The notes under the pieces are model-generated. The model did no database searches. It saw only the letters and a list, made by a program, of their open reading frames with translations, and was not told where the DNA came from. A stretch of DNA of 64,000 nt from Ciona savignyi. Taxonomy: Eukaryota; Chordata; Ascidiacea; Phlebobranchia; Cionidae. This document shows, one piece after another, positions 33,001-58,827 of the stretch (its first letter is position 1; each line of letters starts with the position of its first letter). The stretch spans positions 155,608-219,607 of the forward strand of contig CH002712.1 in assembly GCA_000149265.1 (NCBI GenBank). Direction: 5' to 3'. The translations under genes were made by a program, and so were the position numbers.

Positions 33001-33796
33001 CAAATTTCGAACATAATGTGATCGTTACCCGGACCGTTTTTGTATTGTAGTCGGTATATGTATCGGTCGCGTTAACCATTGGGCCGCACGACCGTACTTA
33101 ACCTAAATCTTTTTCAGGTTCTGGTTACCACCACGTTGGGGCGCCATCTTCTGTCGTGGATTACAGCTCACGATTCGCCTCTCAGGCTCCCTCTGGCGGG
33201 GGGAGTGTCGGTACGAAATTCCATTTGTTTCCTCTTCCTTGCTATATGACAGGATATGACGCCCATGTGGCATGTTTAACTGGGGTTGGAGGGAGTTTTA
33301 GGTCACGTGACAGCATTGGGGTTGTCAGGGGTAAAATGGATTTATTAGGGGAAGTACCAAAATACTGAAATATGAAAATCCTTAGTTATTCCCAAACCAA
33401 CCTATTACAGTGTAAGGGTAAAAAATATGGAATTGCAGAATGTTGTACTAATTACCAACCTACTTCCTATTATGGAAATGTAGTTTAATTTCTTTCTGCC
33501 ATTTTTTCCGTATTTTAGTATAAATTGGGGAATCACCACCATTGGCCCACACACACGTTCGGTAGCAGATGTACACACAAGCTTGCTTGGACGCCCTAAC
33601 AGTTCGTTTTCTTTAGAAGCAATTCCAAGCGATGTACGACTACTCCGCCGCTGATGACGATGAGGTGACGTTTAGGGATGGTGACGTCATAGTGAACGCA
33701 CAATCAATCGACGATGGGTGGATGTTCGGGACAGTGCTCCGCACCGGCGCCACGGGCATGCTACCAGCCAACTACGTACAGATGATGATGGCTTAG
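1..33796 (+). CDS. NEB: Nebulin-like giant thin-filament protein, 3' part (76 exons, 5' end missing)
   Basis: Nebulin-family proteins lie along sarcomeric actin filaments, each ~35-residue repeat contacting one actin subunit, with a C-terminal SH3 at the Z-disc (family knowledge). Seen here: 76 exons, mostly 102-120 bp, nearly all phase 0, typically starting two residues before a YK and ending in SD/SE/SN/SQ/SK just before the splice donor. All phases agree from position 3 to the stop at 33794-33796 (about 2,991 residues). The first exon (1-65) is the tail of a repeat ([15 protein letters not shown]), so the protein continues upstream. Repeats follow a seven-repeat super-repeat as in vertebrate nebulin, then single repeats, a linker and SH3. 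No LIM domain is in the window. Exon 73 is interrupted by an assembly gap and a retroelement. Family assignment is firm; orthology to NEB rather than NEBL is inference from length and super-repeats. Confidence 0.95.
420..2230 (+). CDS. NEB: Nebulin super-repeat 1 (exons 2-7)
   Basis: Exons 420-524 (repeat A), 642-761 (B), 821-925 (C), 1214-1321 (D), 1651-1752 (E), 2009-2230 (F and G fused in one 74-residue exon). A is recognised by [18 protein letters not shown] (40 residues) by YRGFQTMDS and [10 protein letters not shown] by [13 protein letters not shown] by [10 protein letters not shown] and G by EVKGKG followed by [10 protein letters not shown]. These signatures recur in later blocks and set the register of seven. 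All boundaries are GT-AG and phase 0. The intron after G (2231-2577) carries a dispersed repeat shared with a ZEB intron. Confidence 0.92.
2277..2500. repeat. Dispersed repeat shared with ZEB intron 14
   Basis: About 220 bp in the nebulin intron after exon 7 aligns by eye with 51829-52052: both contain caacttttacttaaaa or its near-match, gtatagaggt, cttaagtaaa, gtaaaatcaagtcagaatca and agttctttcaattcatattt. No ORF and no clear terminal repeats are seen. Confidence 0.85.
2578..4128 (+). CDS. NEB: Nebulin super-repeat 2 (exons 8-13)
   Basis: Exons 2578-2682 (A), 2743-2862 (B), 2934-3041 (C), 3158-3262 (D), 3553-3744 (E and F fused, 64 residues), 4003-4128 (G). The fused exon joins repeats at [10 protein letters not shown] and carries [13 protein letters not shown] contains [13 protein letters not shown]; its WLK tripeptide recalls the super-repeat-specific tropomyosin/troponin motif of vertebrate nebulin (inference). 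For G, the acceptor at 4001-4002 is chosen because it keeps phase 0; the next AG (4011-4012) would shift the frame. Exons A and B are nearly identical to those of super-repeat 3. Confidence 0.92.
4287..6731 (+). CDS. NEB: Nebulin super-repeat 3 (exons 14-20)
   Basis: Exons 4287-4391 (A), 4449-4568 (B), 4884-4991 (C), 5044-5154 (D), 5490-5597 (E), 6015-6119 (F), 6621-6731 (G). Here each repeat has its own exon, unlike super-repeats 1 and 2, where two are fused. A and B are near copies of 2578-2862. The donor after B is a weak gttctt, whereas the corresponding donor in super-repeat 2 is gtacgt. The introns at 5598-6014 and 6120-6620 hold no extra repeat exon; the second carries two degenerate tRNA-like SINEs. 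Confidence 0.92.
6182..6535 (+). repeat. Two degenerate SINE-A copies
   Basis: 6182-6290 has gtcgtgtggccgaatggtta and tgacgagcccatcatggg; 6433-6535 is a more diverged copy with gaatggttaacttgaccgat and a cccggtaaaaa end. Both are in the nebulin intron before exon 20, on the plus strand. Confidence 0.75.
7098..9407 (+). CDS. NEB: Nebulin super-repeat 4 (exons 21-27)
   Basis: Exons 7098-7202 (A), 7552-7671 (B, 40 residues), 8342-8449 ([14 protein letters not shown]), 8767-8874 (D), 8930-9037 (E), 9130-9234 ([15 protein letters not shown]), 9300-9407 ([11 protein letters not shown]). Exons D to G are separated by introns of only 55, 92 and 65 bp, close to the minimum size for splicing. The intron between E and F is almost entirely a TGACGTCA minisatellite. 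The larger introns 7203-7551 and 7672-8341 hold repeat debris only. Confidence 0.92.
7721..7826 (+). repeat. SINE-B fragment after nebulin exon 22
   Basis: ccgaaaggttgtggtatcaa, ggtccttgtgcaaggcgtta and attgcctaaacccaatggtt. The rest of the intron to 8341 contains a locally triplicated cctggtgctacca / gacccacc unit (about 8120-8275). Confidence 0.65.
9043..9126. repeat. TGACGTCA minisatellite filling nebulin intron 25
   Basis: Five copies of (c/a)tgacgtca at about 15-18-bp spacing separated by tttaacg-like or ttattc spacers. Together they form almost the whole 92-bp intron between exons 9037 and 9130. Confidence 0.9.
9621..11211 (+). CDS. NEB: Nebulin super-repeat 5 (exons 28-33), with a shifted intron
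   Basis: Exons 9621-9725 (A), 9908-10095 (B plus first half of C), 10491-10638 (second half of C plus D), 10755-10859 (E), 10937-11041 ([13 protein letters not shown]), 11104-11211 (G). The intron 10096-10490 is in phase 2 inside repeat C, between LTDG and YDACIKAS, replacing the usual phase-0 boundaries at SD. Its donor is gtcagt and its acceptor ctccgcag; joining restores the frame exactly (188+148 nt = 112 codons). D reads [11 protein letters not shown], another WLK-bearing repeat. Confidence 0.9.
11271..14216 (+). CDS. NEB: Nebulin super-repeat 6 (exons 34-40)
   Basis: Exons 11271-11375, 11900-12013, 12473-12577, 12956-13063, 13409-13516, 13573-13662 and 14091-14216. The last junction cuts the sixth repeat before its final VVSE, so exon 39 is short (30 residues) and exon 40 long (42). 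B-, C- and E-type signatures are weaker than in blocks 1-5, so repeat identity rests mainly on position. The donor after 12013 is gtgctt (weak). The intron after exon 39 begins with a 25/26-bp minisatellite. Confidence 0.88.
13684..13874. repeat. Dimeric 25/26-bp minisatellite in nebulin intron 39
   Basis: Alternating units cacgattatgacgttttt-atagaacc (26 bp) and cactattatgacgttttatagaacc-type (25 bp) give about 7.5 copies with a 51-bp higher-order period. It starts 21 bp after the exon 39 donor. Confidence 0.9.
14217..14284. repeat. Tandem duplication of a splice-donor region
   Basis: The first 32-35 bp of the intron after exon 40 (taagtgtgggatacct, tgtcgttgggttaaa) is repeated directly once, creating a second gt-containing copy just downstream. 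Nothing coding follows. Confidence 0.75.
14635..15235. mobile_element. Non-autonomous hAT-like element with 8-bp TSD
   Basis: The element begins CAGTGGTTCCCAACCT and ends with the inverted sequence AGGTTGGGAACCACTG. It is flanked by the 8-bp direct repeat gtctaaca (14627-14634 and 15236-15243). TIRs of this type and 8-bp target duplications are typical of hAT elements. It is 601 bp with no transposase ORF, so it would need a transposase in trans. Internal features include a repeated gacatcacagtggacg unit (about 14947-14985) and a perfect palindrome at 15064-15091. It lies in the nebulin intron between exons 40 and 41. Confidence 0.92.
15064..15091. repeat. 28-bp perfect palindrome inside the hAT-like element
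   Basis: tagagtactaatat is followed immediately by its reverse complement, with no spacer. The palindrome is flanked by direct copies of gatagca (left ending near 15061, right starting near 15092). It may be a tiny nested insertion or a cruciform-prone site. Confidence 0.85.
15353..17804 (+). CDS. NEB: Nebulin super-repeat 7 (exons 41-46)
   Basis: Exons 15353-15460 (A), 15713-15808 (B), 16468-16596 (end of B plus [13 protein letters not shown]), 16749-16853 (D), 17057-17266 (E and F fused, 70 residues, with [10 protein letters not shown]), 17697-17804 ([11 protein letters not shown]). Exon 42 stops after HAKK and the repeat finishes in exon 43 with MVGVLSD. The C and F signatures confirm that the seven-repeat register continues. 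The preceding intron (14217-15352) holds a complete hAT-like element; the intron 15809-16467 holds a dispersed repeat and a SINE. Confidence 0.9.
15915..16090. repeat. Dispersed repeat (copy 1) shared with 34318-34450
   Basis: gcgcgcagcctaacatatgc, tatggggaatcacccccatt and atattaattggttatacgcc are matched in the second copy by gcgcgcagcctagcacatgc, ttggagaataaccaccat and ctattaattggttatataca. Short related pieces occur near 6995-7050 and 33525-33585. Confidence 0.75.
16160..16440 (+). repeat. SINE-B, near full length, with tRNA-like head
   Basis: The head (ttggtcggttaagtgcgcct, cgaaaggttgcaggtgcgaa) resembles tRNA boxes A and B. It is followed by a shared body: gtgtccttgtgcaaggcact, gcctgaacccagcggattaa, tacaacacactgtaatagct, cgcgaggtgatctgacgatt, gtgtgttaaccccttggttt. 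The same body recurs at least seven times in the window. It lies in the nebulin intron between exons 42 and 43. Confidence 0.8.
17826..17904. repeat. 14-bp TGACGTCATATGGA minisatellite in nebulin intron 46
   Basis: About five to six copies of tgacgtcatatgga with few changes. They occupy most of the 123-bp intron between exons 46 and 47; each unit contains a CRE-type palindrome and an overlapping catatg. Confidence 0.9.
17928..20826 (+). CDS. NEB: Nebulin super-repeat 8 (exons 47-52)
   Basis: Exons 17928-18032 (A), 18440-18543 (B), 19235-19337 (C), 19613-19822 (D and E fused), 20228-20357 (F plus start of G), 20735-20826 (rest of G). Two junctions leave phase 0. Exon 48 ends SISDS plus two bases with donor gttaga, and exon 49 supplies the third base (lysine before YHDDYE). 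Exon 51 ends one base into the codon after KAYKDK, completed as alanine by exon 52. In both cases the joined frame is exact and the repeat length normal. Confidence 0.88.
18544..19234. other. Nebulin intron 48 with SINE-B-like debris
   Basis: A 691-bp phase-2 intron. About 18670-18965 contains SINE-B-like pieces (tagtagtaacgcgtcgtaca with agtcggaa; attgcctgaaccgagtggct), which leave a 100-codon minus-strand open frame at 18673-18975 of no recognised family. Confidence 0.5.
20883..23408 (+). CDS. NEB: Nebulin super-repeat 9 (exons 53-59)
   Basis: Exons 20883-20987, 21574-21657, 21709-21834, 22144-22248, 22451-22543, 22681-22785, 23301-23408. Exon 54 is short (28 residues) and its repeat ends VQGNISD in exon 55 after a 51-bp intron. 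Exon 57 encodes a shortened 31-residue repeat. Typical repeat cores are visible, such as [13 protein letters not shown] and [13 protein letters not shown]. The intron 22249-22450 is almost entirely a degenerate TGACGTCA array. Confidence 0.88.
22254..22410. repeat. Degenerate 17-18-bp gatgacgtcattatttt array in nebulin intron 56
   Basis: About eight or nine imperfect copies of a unit containing tgacgtcat or a variant, separated by T-rich spacer. It fills most of the intron between exons 56 and 57. Confidence 0.85.
23942..27391 (+). CDS. NEB: Nebulin super-repeat 10 (exons 60-66, first half)
   Basis: Exons 23942-24049, 24737-24832, 25267-25374, 25937-26044, 26306-26413, 26843-26944 and the first 37 codons of 27281-27505. 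Repeats include [31 protein letters not shown] and [15 protein letters not shown]. The one at 24737 is only 32 residues. Seven repeats are counted from the previous G, but A-G signatures are faint, so this block may be transitional to the single-repeat region. Introns carry SINE fragments (24100-24322, 24868-25016, 26955-27045) and a local duplication (25565-25872). Confidence 0.85.
24100..24322 (+). repeat. Two tandem SINE-A copies
   Basis: 24100-24208 and 24217-24322 share gtggccgaatg, box B-like sequence and cgGTTA/ATTA-A ends, in tandem on the plus strand inside the nebulin intron after exon 60. The rest of that intron, to 24736, is AT-rich without recognised content. Confidence 0.75.
24868..25016 (+). 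repeat. Diverged SINE-B copy
   Basis: The tRNA-like head ggttagtaagtcgccttgca with gaaaggttgtaatctcgaaa, then a diverged body with ggaaattgtttggtcccagt and gggttaataatgggtttt. It lies in the nebulin intron after exon 61. Confidence 0.65.
25565..25872. repeat. Local duplication in nebulin intron 62
   Basis: Two copies of about 65 bp, at about 25565-25632 and 25805-25872, share tatagagctattt, cattacattgtatttgca and tacgaaatcaca. The copies are about 240 bp apart. The remainder of the intron shows no other feature. Confidence 0.75.
26955..27045 (-). repeat. SINE-B distal fragment after nebulin exon 65
   Basis: The plus strand shows aatgttcatgtttatctctg, gttaacgcacgtgcaatcgt and cagatcacc, a reverse fragment of SINE-B. 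Confidence 0.6.
27392..30027 (+). CDS. NEB: Nebulin terminal single repeats (exons 66-72)
   Basis: Exon 66 second half (27392-27505), 27971-28075, 28284-28388, 28971-29078, 29354-29461, 29530-29631 and 29853-30027. The repeats at 28971, 29354 and 29530 share DTPELR, basic residues and a final NFS/NFSQ, and look like recent local duplicates. Exon 72 holds one whole repeat plus half of another ([16 protein letters not shown]), ending in phase 1 (gtgaga). Vertebrate nebulin likewise ends in single repeats before its Ser-rich region and SH3 (family knowledge). The intron 30028-30621 contains a SINE fragment near 30318-30400 and otherwise nothing recognised. Confidence 0.9.
28831..28941 (+). repeat. 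SINE-A copy
   Basis: gtcgtgtggccgaatggcta, acgcgaccgatacatatact and a cccggataag end match the family. The copy lies about 30 bp upstream of nebulin exon 69. Confidence 0.8.
30318..30400 (+). repeat. SINE-B fragment before nebulin exon 73
   Basis: cttaatcatacacaacacac, tgcaaacaccccgataagct and gtgcgaggtaacctgac match the SINE-B distal part. Elsewhere the 30028-30621 intron shows nothing recognisable. Confidence 0.6.
30622..33206 (+). CDS. NEB: Nebulin linker exons 73-75 (broken in assembly)
   Basis: Exon 73 starts at 30622 ([14 protein letters not shown]) and is cut at 30722 by the N gap; its continuation is 32187-32277 ([20 protein letters not shown], acidic). Exon 74 is 32337-32441 ([16 protein letters not shown]). 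Exon 75 runs from 33118 to 33206, or possibly 33210 ([26 protein letters not shown]). This Ser/Gly/acidic stretch occupies the place of the nebulin Ser-rich linker. The end at 33206 uses the weak donor gtcggt but is the only one nearby in frame with the SH3 exon; gtacga at 33211 would break the frame. Exon 75's exact end is the least certain junction of the gene. Confidence 0.75.
30677..30722 (+). repeat. 46-bp exon segment duplicated across gap and retroelement (left copy)
   Basis: This segment, from gcttcctaag to cgctgg, is repeated exactly at 32141-32186. Both copies encode [15 protein letters not shown] of nebulin exon 73. A target-site duplication of a gypsy element would be 4-6 bp, so an exact 46-bp copy is better explained by overlapping contig ends joined through a chimeric or haplotype-specific piece. 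Confidence 0.9.
30723..30822. other. Assembly gap of 100 N
   Basis: Exactly 100 N, a conventional placeholder for a gap of unknown length, placed in the middle of nebulin exon 73. Translations spanning it are not biological. Confidence 0.98.
30823..32140 (-). mobile_element. Ty3/gypsy-like retroelement pol fragment (integrase), frameshifted
   Basis: On the minus strand, 32140 down to 31520 encodes the end of an upstream pol region, an integrase HHCC zinc-binding module ([12 protein letters not shown] followed by CNICTKY) and the start of the DDE core ([20 protein letters not shown]). The frame breaks at about 31510-31520, at the second catalytic aspartate (DNG), resumes with [11 protein letters not shown] and ENxxAE-type [12 protein letters not shown], and breaks again near 31230 before a C-terminal part ending at 30934. 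No LTRs, protease, RT or RNase H are present. It is a broken internal fragment bounded by the N gap on one side and a duplicated exon piece on the other. Similarity to metazoan gypsy elements is by motif recognition only. Confidence 0.85.
32141..32186 (+). repeat. 46-bp exon segment duplicated (right copy)
   Basis: Exact copy of 30677-30722. The nebulin reading frame continues from here into 32187-32277 without interruption, so the right-hand copy joins directly to the rest of exon 73. Confidence 0.9.
32510..33096 (-). repeat. Array of five tRNA-like SINE-A copies, all minus strand
   Basis: Five head-to-tail copies at about 32510-32616, 32640-32742, 32760-32845 (truncated), 32860-32968 and 32990-33096. 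Each reads, on the minus strand, GTGTGGCCGAATGGTTAACG (box A-like), a TATAC and AAAACGGTC middle, GAGCCCAT and GGTTCGAA (box B-like), GGCTCGGTAAAA and a poly(A) end. They fill most of the 676-bp nebulin intron before exon 75. Conserved RNA polymerase III boxes and the A-tail mark them as tRNA-derived. Confidence 0.85.
33617..33796 (+). CDS. NEB: Nebulin C-terminal SH3 domain exon and stop
   Basis: This 59-codon exon encodes a complete SH3 fold with all hallmarks: [15 protein letters not shown] (ALYDY motif), [16 protein letters not shown] with the binding-pocket tryptophan, and GMLPANYVQ with the Pro/Tyr ligand residues. The stop is TAG at 33794-33796, a few residues after the domain, as in nebulin, nebulette and LASP. 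In that family the SH3 binds Z-disc and actin-regulatory partners (established for vertebrates). The acceptor is ttctttag. Confidence 0.95.
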   Translation, partial: KQFQAMYDYSAADDDEVTFRDGDVIVNAQSIDDGWMFGTVLRTGATGMLPANYVQMMMA

Positions 33797-33852
33797 ATGA
33801 TTATTGGTCGTGTATATACTGTATATAGTGTTCTGGAATGTTGCGTCGTTTG

Positions 33853-33858
33853 AATAAA
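33853..33858 (+). terminator. Nebulin polyadenylation signal
   Basis: AATAAA 57 bp after the nebulin stop codon, followed within 40 bp by T/GT-rich sequence (cttgtttcgttgattg). This suggests a very short 3'UTR ending near 33880. Confidence 0.75.
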
Positions 33859-34317
33859 GTAGTTGAAATGTAAAGCTTGTTTCGTTGATTGTTTTGATCA
33901 AATAAACCAGATGCACATGTAAAAAACTAAATGATATATCTTTAACGCTTGCATATATATGAGTAAAACATAATACCATATGTATTTTCGTAACCTTAAG
34001 TTAAAATGTTCGCTAAGGATAAAACATGGAGTGCGATAGGGGGCGTTCAACGAATTCTGCCTATCTCTCCAATGTTAACTTAACTCTCAAAAGTGCTGTC
34101 ACTTAAAATGTTTTTAAATAAAGTCCTAGATTTTTTTAACAATTTAAAATTGAAGCTTGGATCTGCAACCCAAAACTAAAATCTTCCAAAATTTCGAGCT
34201 GATACCCCTCCGTACATTGGGAAACTTTTTCCAACAAAACAGCTAGCAGATGCACAATATACACCTTTATTTCACGAAGCACTGCTCCACTATTATAAAA
34301 CTTTACAGCTAAACGAG

Positions 34318-34450
34318 AACACCGGCGCGCAGCCTAGCACATGCTGCTTTCAATTGTACTAGTATTGGAGAATAACCACCATCATTGGGGACCACTCGTC
34401 GAATCTGATCTCGCATAGAGGTCTATTAATTGGTTATATACACCAATAAA
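34318..34450. repeat. Dispersed repeat (copy 2) shared with 15915-16090
   Basis: Same orientation and motif order as copy 1, shortened. It lies between the nebulin 3' end and ZEB exon 1. Confidence 0.75.
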
Positions 34451-34609
34451 ATATACTATAGTCAAGTTGAATAATGGATAAAATAAAAGTAAAAATAACC
34501 TGAGTCCCCCGATCTGTTCTTCACAGTTGATGTCGGACTTAGTAAGACTGTAGATAAATCCGATCCTTACACATTGTACTCACCCGTTATGTTAGAACAT
34601 TTTAAAACC

Positions 34610-34815
34610 GAAGCTTAGCGTGTTACTGCGTCAGCTGTCTGCCAAAGTGTTATAGGTTCAACACTGATGGCTAAATGACTATTTCCTTGGGCAAGGCATT
34701 TGGCGGAAATTGCCTGAACCCAGTGCATTAATGGGTTCTATTAAATTGAGGAATGTGTAAATCATACACAACACATTGCAATAGCTCCGGTAACCCGACG
34801 GTGGGTGTGAGGCAG
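34610..34815 (+). repeat. SINE-B copy in the nebulin-ZEB interval
   Basis: Contains ccttgggcaaggcatttggc, ttgcctgaacccagtgcatt, cacaacacattgcaatagct and taacccgacggtgggtgtga. The head is diverged. Confidence 0.75.
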
Positions 34816-35039
34816 GAAGGATGTAAGAACACTTCTCAACCTATTATCGAGATAAACTGACGGTCTTAAGTTTTTTCAAATGTTCTGATAAACATGAAGA
34901 TTATATACCATTATTCATATGAATAAACTAAAACTAAAATAAGATCATATTGTCCTACGATCTATAGAATAATTCGCCCAGGTTTTCATCCGGCAGCTGG
35001 CGCTCGCGAGTAAAACCAGAATGACATGATTCCGTTTCA

Positions 35040-35210
35040 TTCTCTCGCTCCTATTCTCTTCCGTGTTTCAGGATGTCTTCGGTACCTGGCCTGGTACATT
35101 CCGTGAAACAGTTTGCCTCCCATAAATGGACGTAGTCAATTGCACGATCGTGGTACCTATCTTTCACCAGGAGACCTTTCAAGCGTCGAAAGATATTACA
35201 AGGCGTTGAA
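35040..35210 (+). promoter_or_regulatory. ZEB 5' leader: pyrimidine-rich AG and two upstream ORFs
   Basis: A strong pyrimidine tract (tctctcgctcctattctctt) and AG at 35070-35071 precede the start codon by 140 bp, with no obvious donor upstream. In an ascidian this could be a spliced-leader trans-splice acceptor (inference). Downstream lie two short upstream ORFs: 35073-35135 (20 codons plus stop) and 35126-35209 (27 codons plus stop). The second ends one base before the main ATG at 35211, which could damp or couple ZEB translation. Confidence 0.45.
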
Positions 35211-57480
<22,270 letters not shown>

Positions 57481-58710
57481 AGCGCTTTATGACGATTATT
57501 TGCTTTTTATTACGTCACCATTATGATTCACACCGCCTTTTGTTATCCCATTGTTACGTTACGATCCCCGCGCTGTACAGTTTGTTATCGTGCTGCCTAA
57601 TTTCTTCACTGTCTATTTCATCGCCGTTTGCGTCATCGCGTACTACGTCATCAGTTACTACGTCATCTTCATATTTTGAGCCTTCTTCAAACGCGCGTCA
57701 TCAAAGTGCCTATTTGCGTCGGGGATTTCCCTCATTGTTGCATGTCCTCACACCGTTTCGTGTATTTGCATGAAAACTTCGGATTGTTGTCGTTTTTGCA
57801 CGCCACCATGCGGATAGAGATACGTTGCAAATCTATTACGCAGAACCCCCTTTGTTGCAATAATTTATATTTTTCTGTCACAGCATTCCGCGAAATGCCT
57901 ACTAATCACAAACTAATTTTCAATAATTTTCCTTTTTTTGTAGATATTTAAATTTGGAAGTGAATTTTGGTGCTGACTCGCAAAAATGTGACATTTTTTT
58001 TGTAAATATATTTCAAGGGCCAAGATTTATATTTCGTACCAGAACTCGCATATTAACGCACAATAAAAAGAACTAACAGAACTGGTCTGATTACAATTTG
58101 TACAATAATCAAAATACTGGATGACTAATCCCTTTCCAATATCGCTAAAAATTTTCATAATAATAACGAATTCATACAAAAACGATACTTAAATCTTGAT
58201 GCTCAACCTGTTAATACAAAGACTCCTGTTCGATATTGCAAGGGAATTACTCATGTTTGCATCACCTGTAGGTAAAAGTAATGAGTAACTCGCGTCATTG
58301 ATTCAGTTGTTCAGATGAATGCGGAAATGCTTGAGTTTGAATGCGTACGCTTCTAACCAAGCAAAGCAGTTTATAAATACTATGGAATACTTAGTTGTAG
58401 AAGGGGAAAACGACTGTTAAGTTAGTTTTGCCAGTTATACCTGTGAATATGTGTATATTTGACCGAGCAATAGGCAGTTTATAAATAAAACGAAATACTC
58501 AGTTTTAGCAGGTTACACGAACATAAGTAACATTTGCCATGTATATCTGTATATATGTAAATATTTGATTATTAAGTTAGATTTGTAAGTTATGTCTGTA
58601 TATATATATATGTAGTAAAAAATGTAAAAGGTTTGTAAGTTAGATATGTAAATATTTGTATATATGACTTGTGATTGAATACACGCCAAAATAAAGTTAG
58701 CGCAATAAAC
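57481..58710 (+). terminator. ZEB 3'UTR and candidate poly(A) signals
   Basis: AATAAA occurs at 58062-58067, and AATAAA-type signals recur around 58689-58708 (ccaaaataaagt, gcaataaacacg), so the 3'UTR may be about 0.6 or 1.2 kb. Between 58430 and 58670 a tgtaagttagatatgtaaat-like motif recurs imperfectly. Open frames at 57489-57773 and 57628-57951 lie in this UTR and have no coding signature. Confidence 0.5.
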
Positions 58711-58827
58711 ACGTTAGTTCGACAATGTATTTCCTAATCTAAGGTTTGTTGTTGTTTAACCTCTAATATTGTGATTCACAGTATTGTACAGCGTTTCTTG
58801 TCTGAACGAATCTATCAGTGTTAAAAG

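Larger units (their letters stand above)
33859..35210. other. Intergenic interval between nebulin and ZEB
   Basis: About 1.3 kb between the nebulin poly(A) signal and the ZEB start codon. It contains the dispersed repeat at 34318-34450, a SINE-B copy at 34610-34815, and from about 35040 the pyrimidine-rich stretch, AG and upstream ORFs described separately. No other coding exon is visible. Confidence 0.7.

Noticed and set aside
32510..33096. Possible tRNA genes
   Set aside because: Only box A- and B-like motifs are present, without a foldable acceptor stem and anticodon arm; A-rich ends and tandem copies identify SINEs.
57489..57951. ORFs of 94 and 107 codons after the ZEB stop
   Set aside because: They lie in the 3'UTR in two different frames with no recognisable motif.
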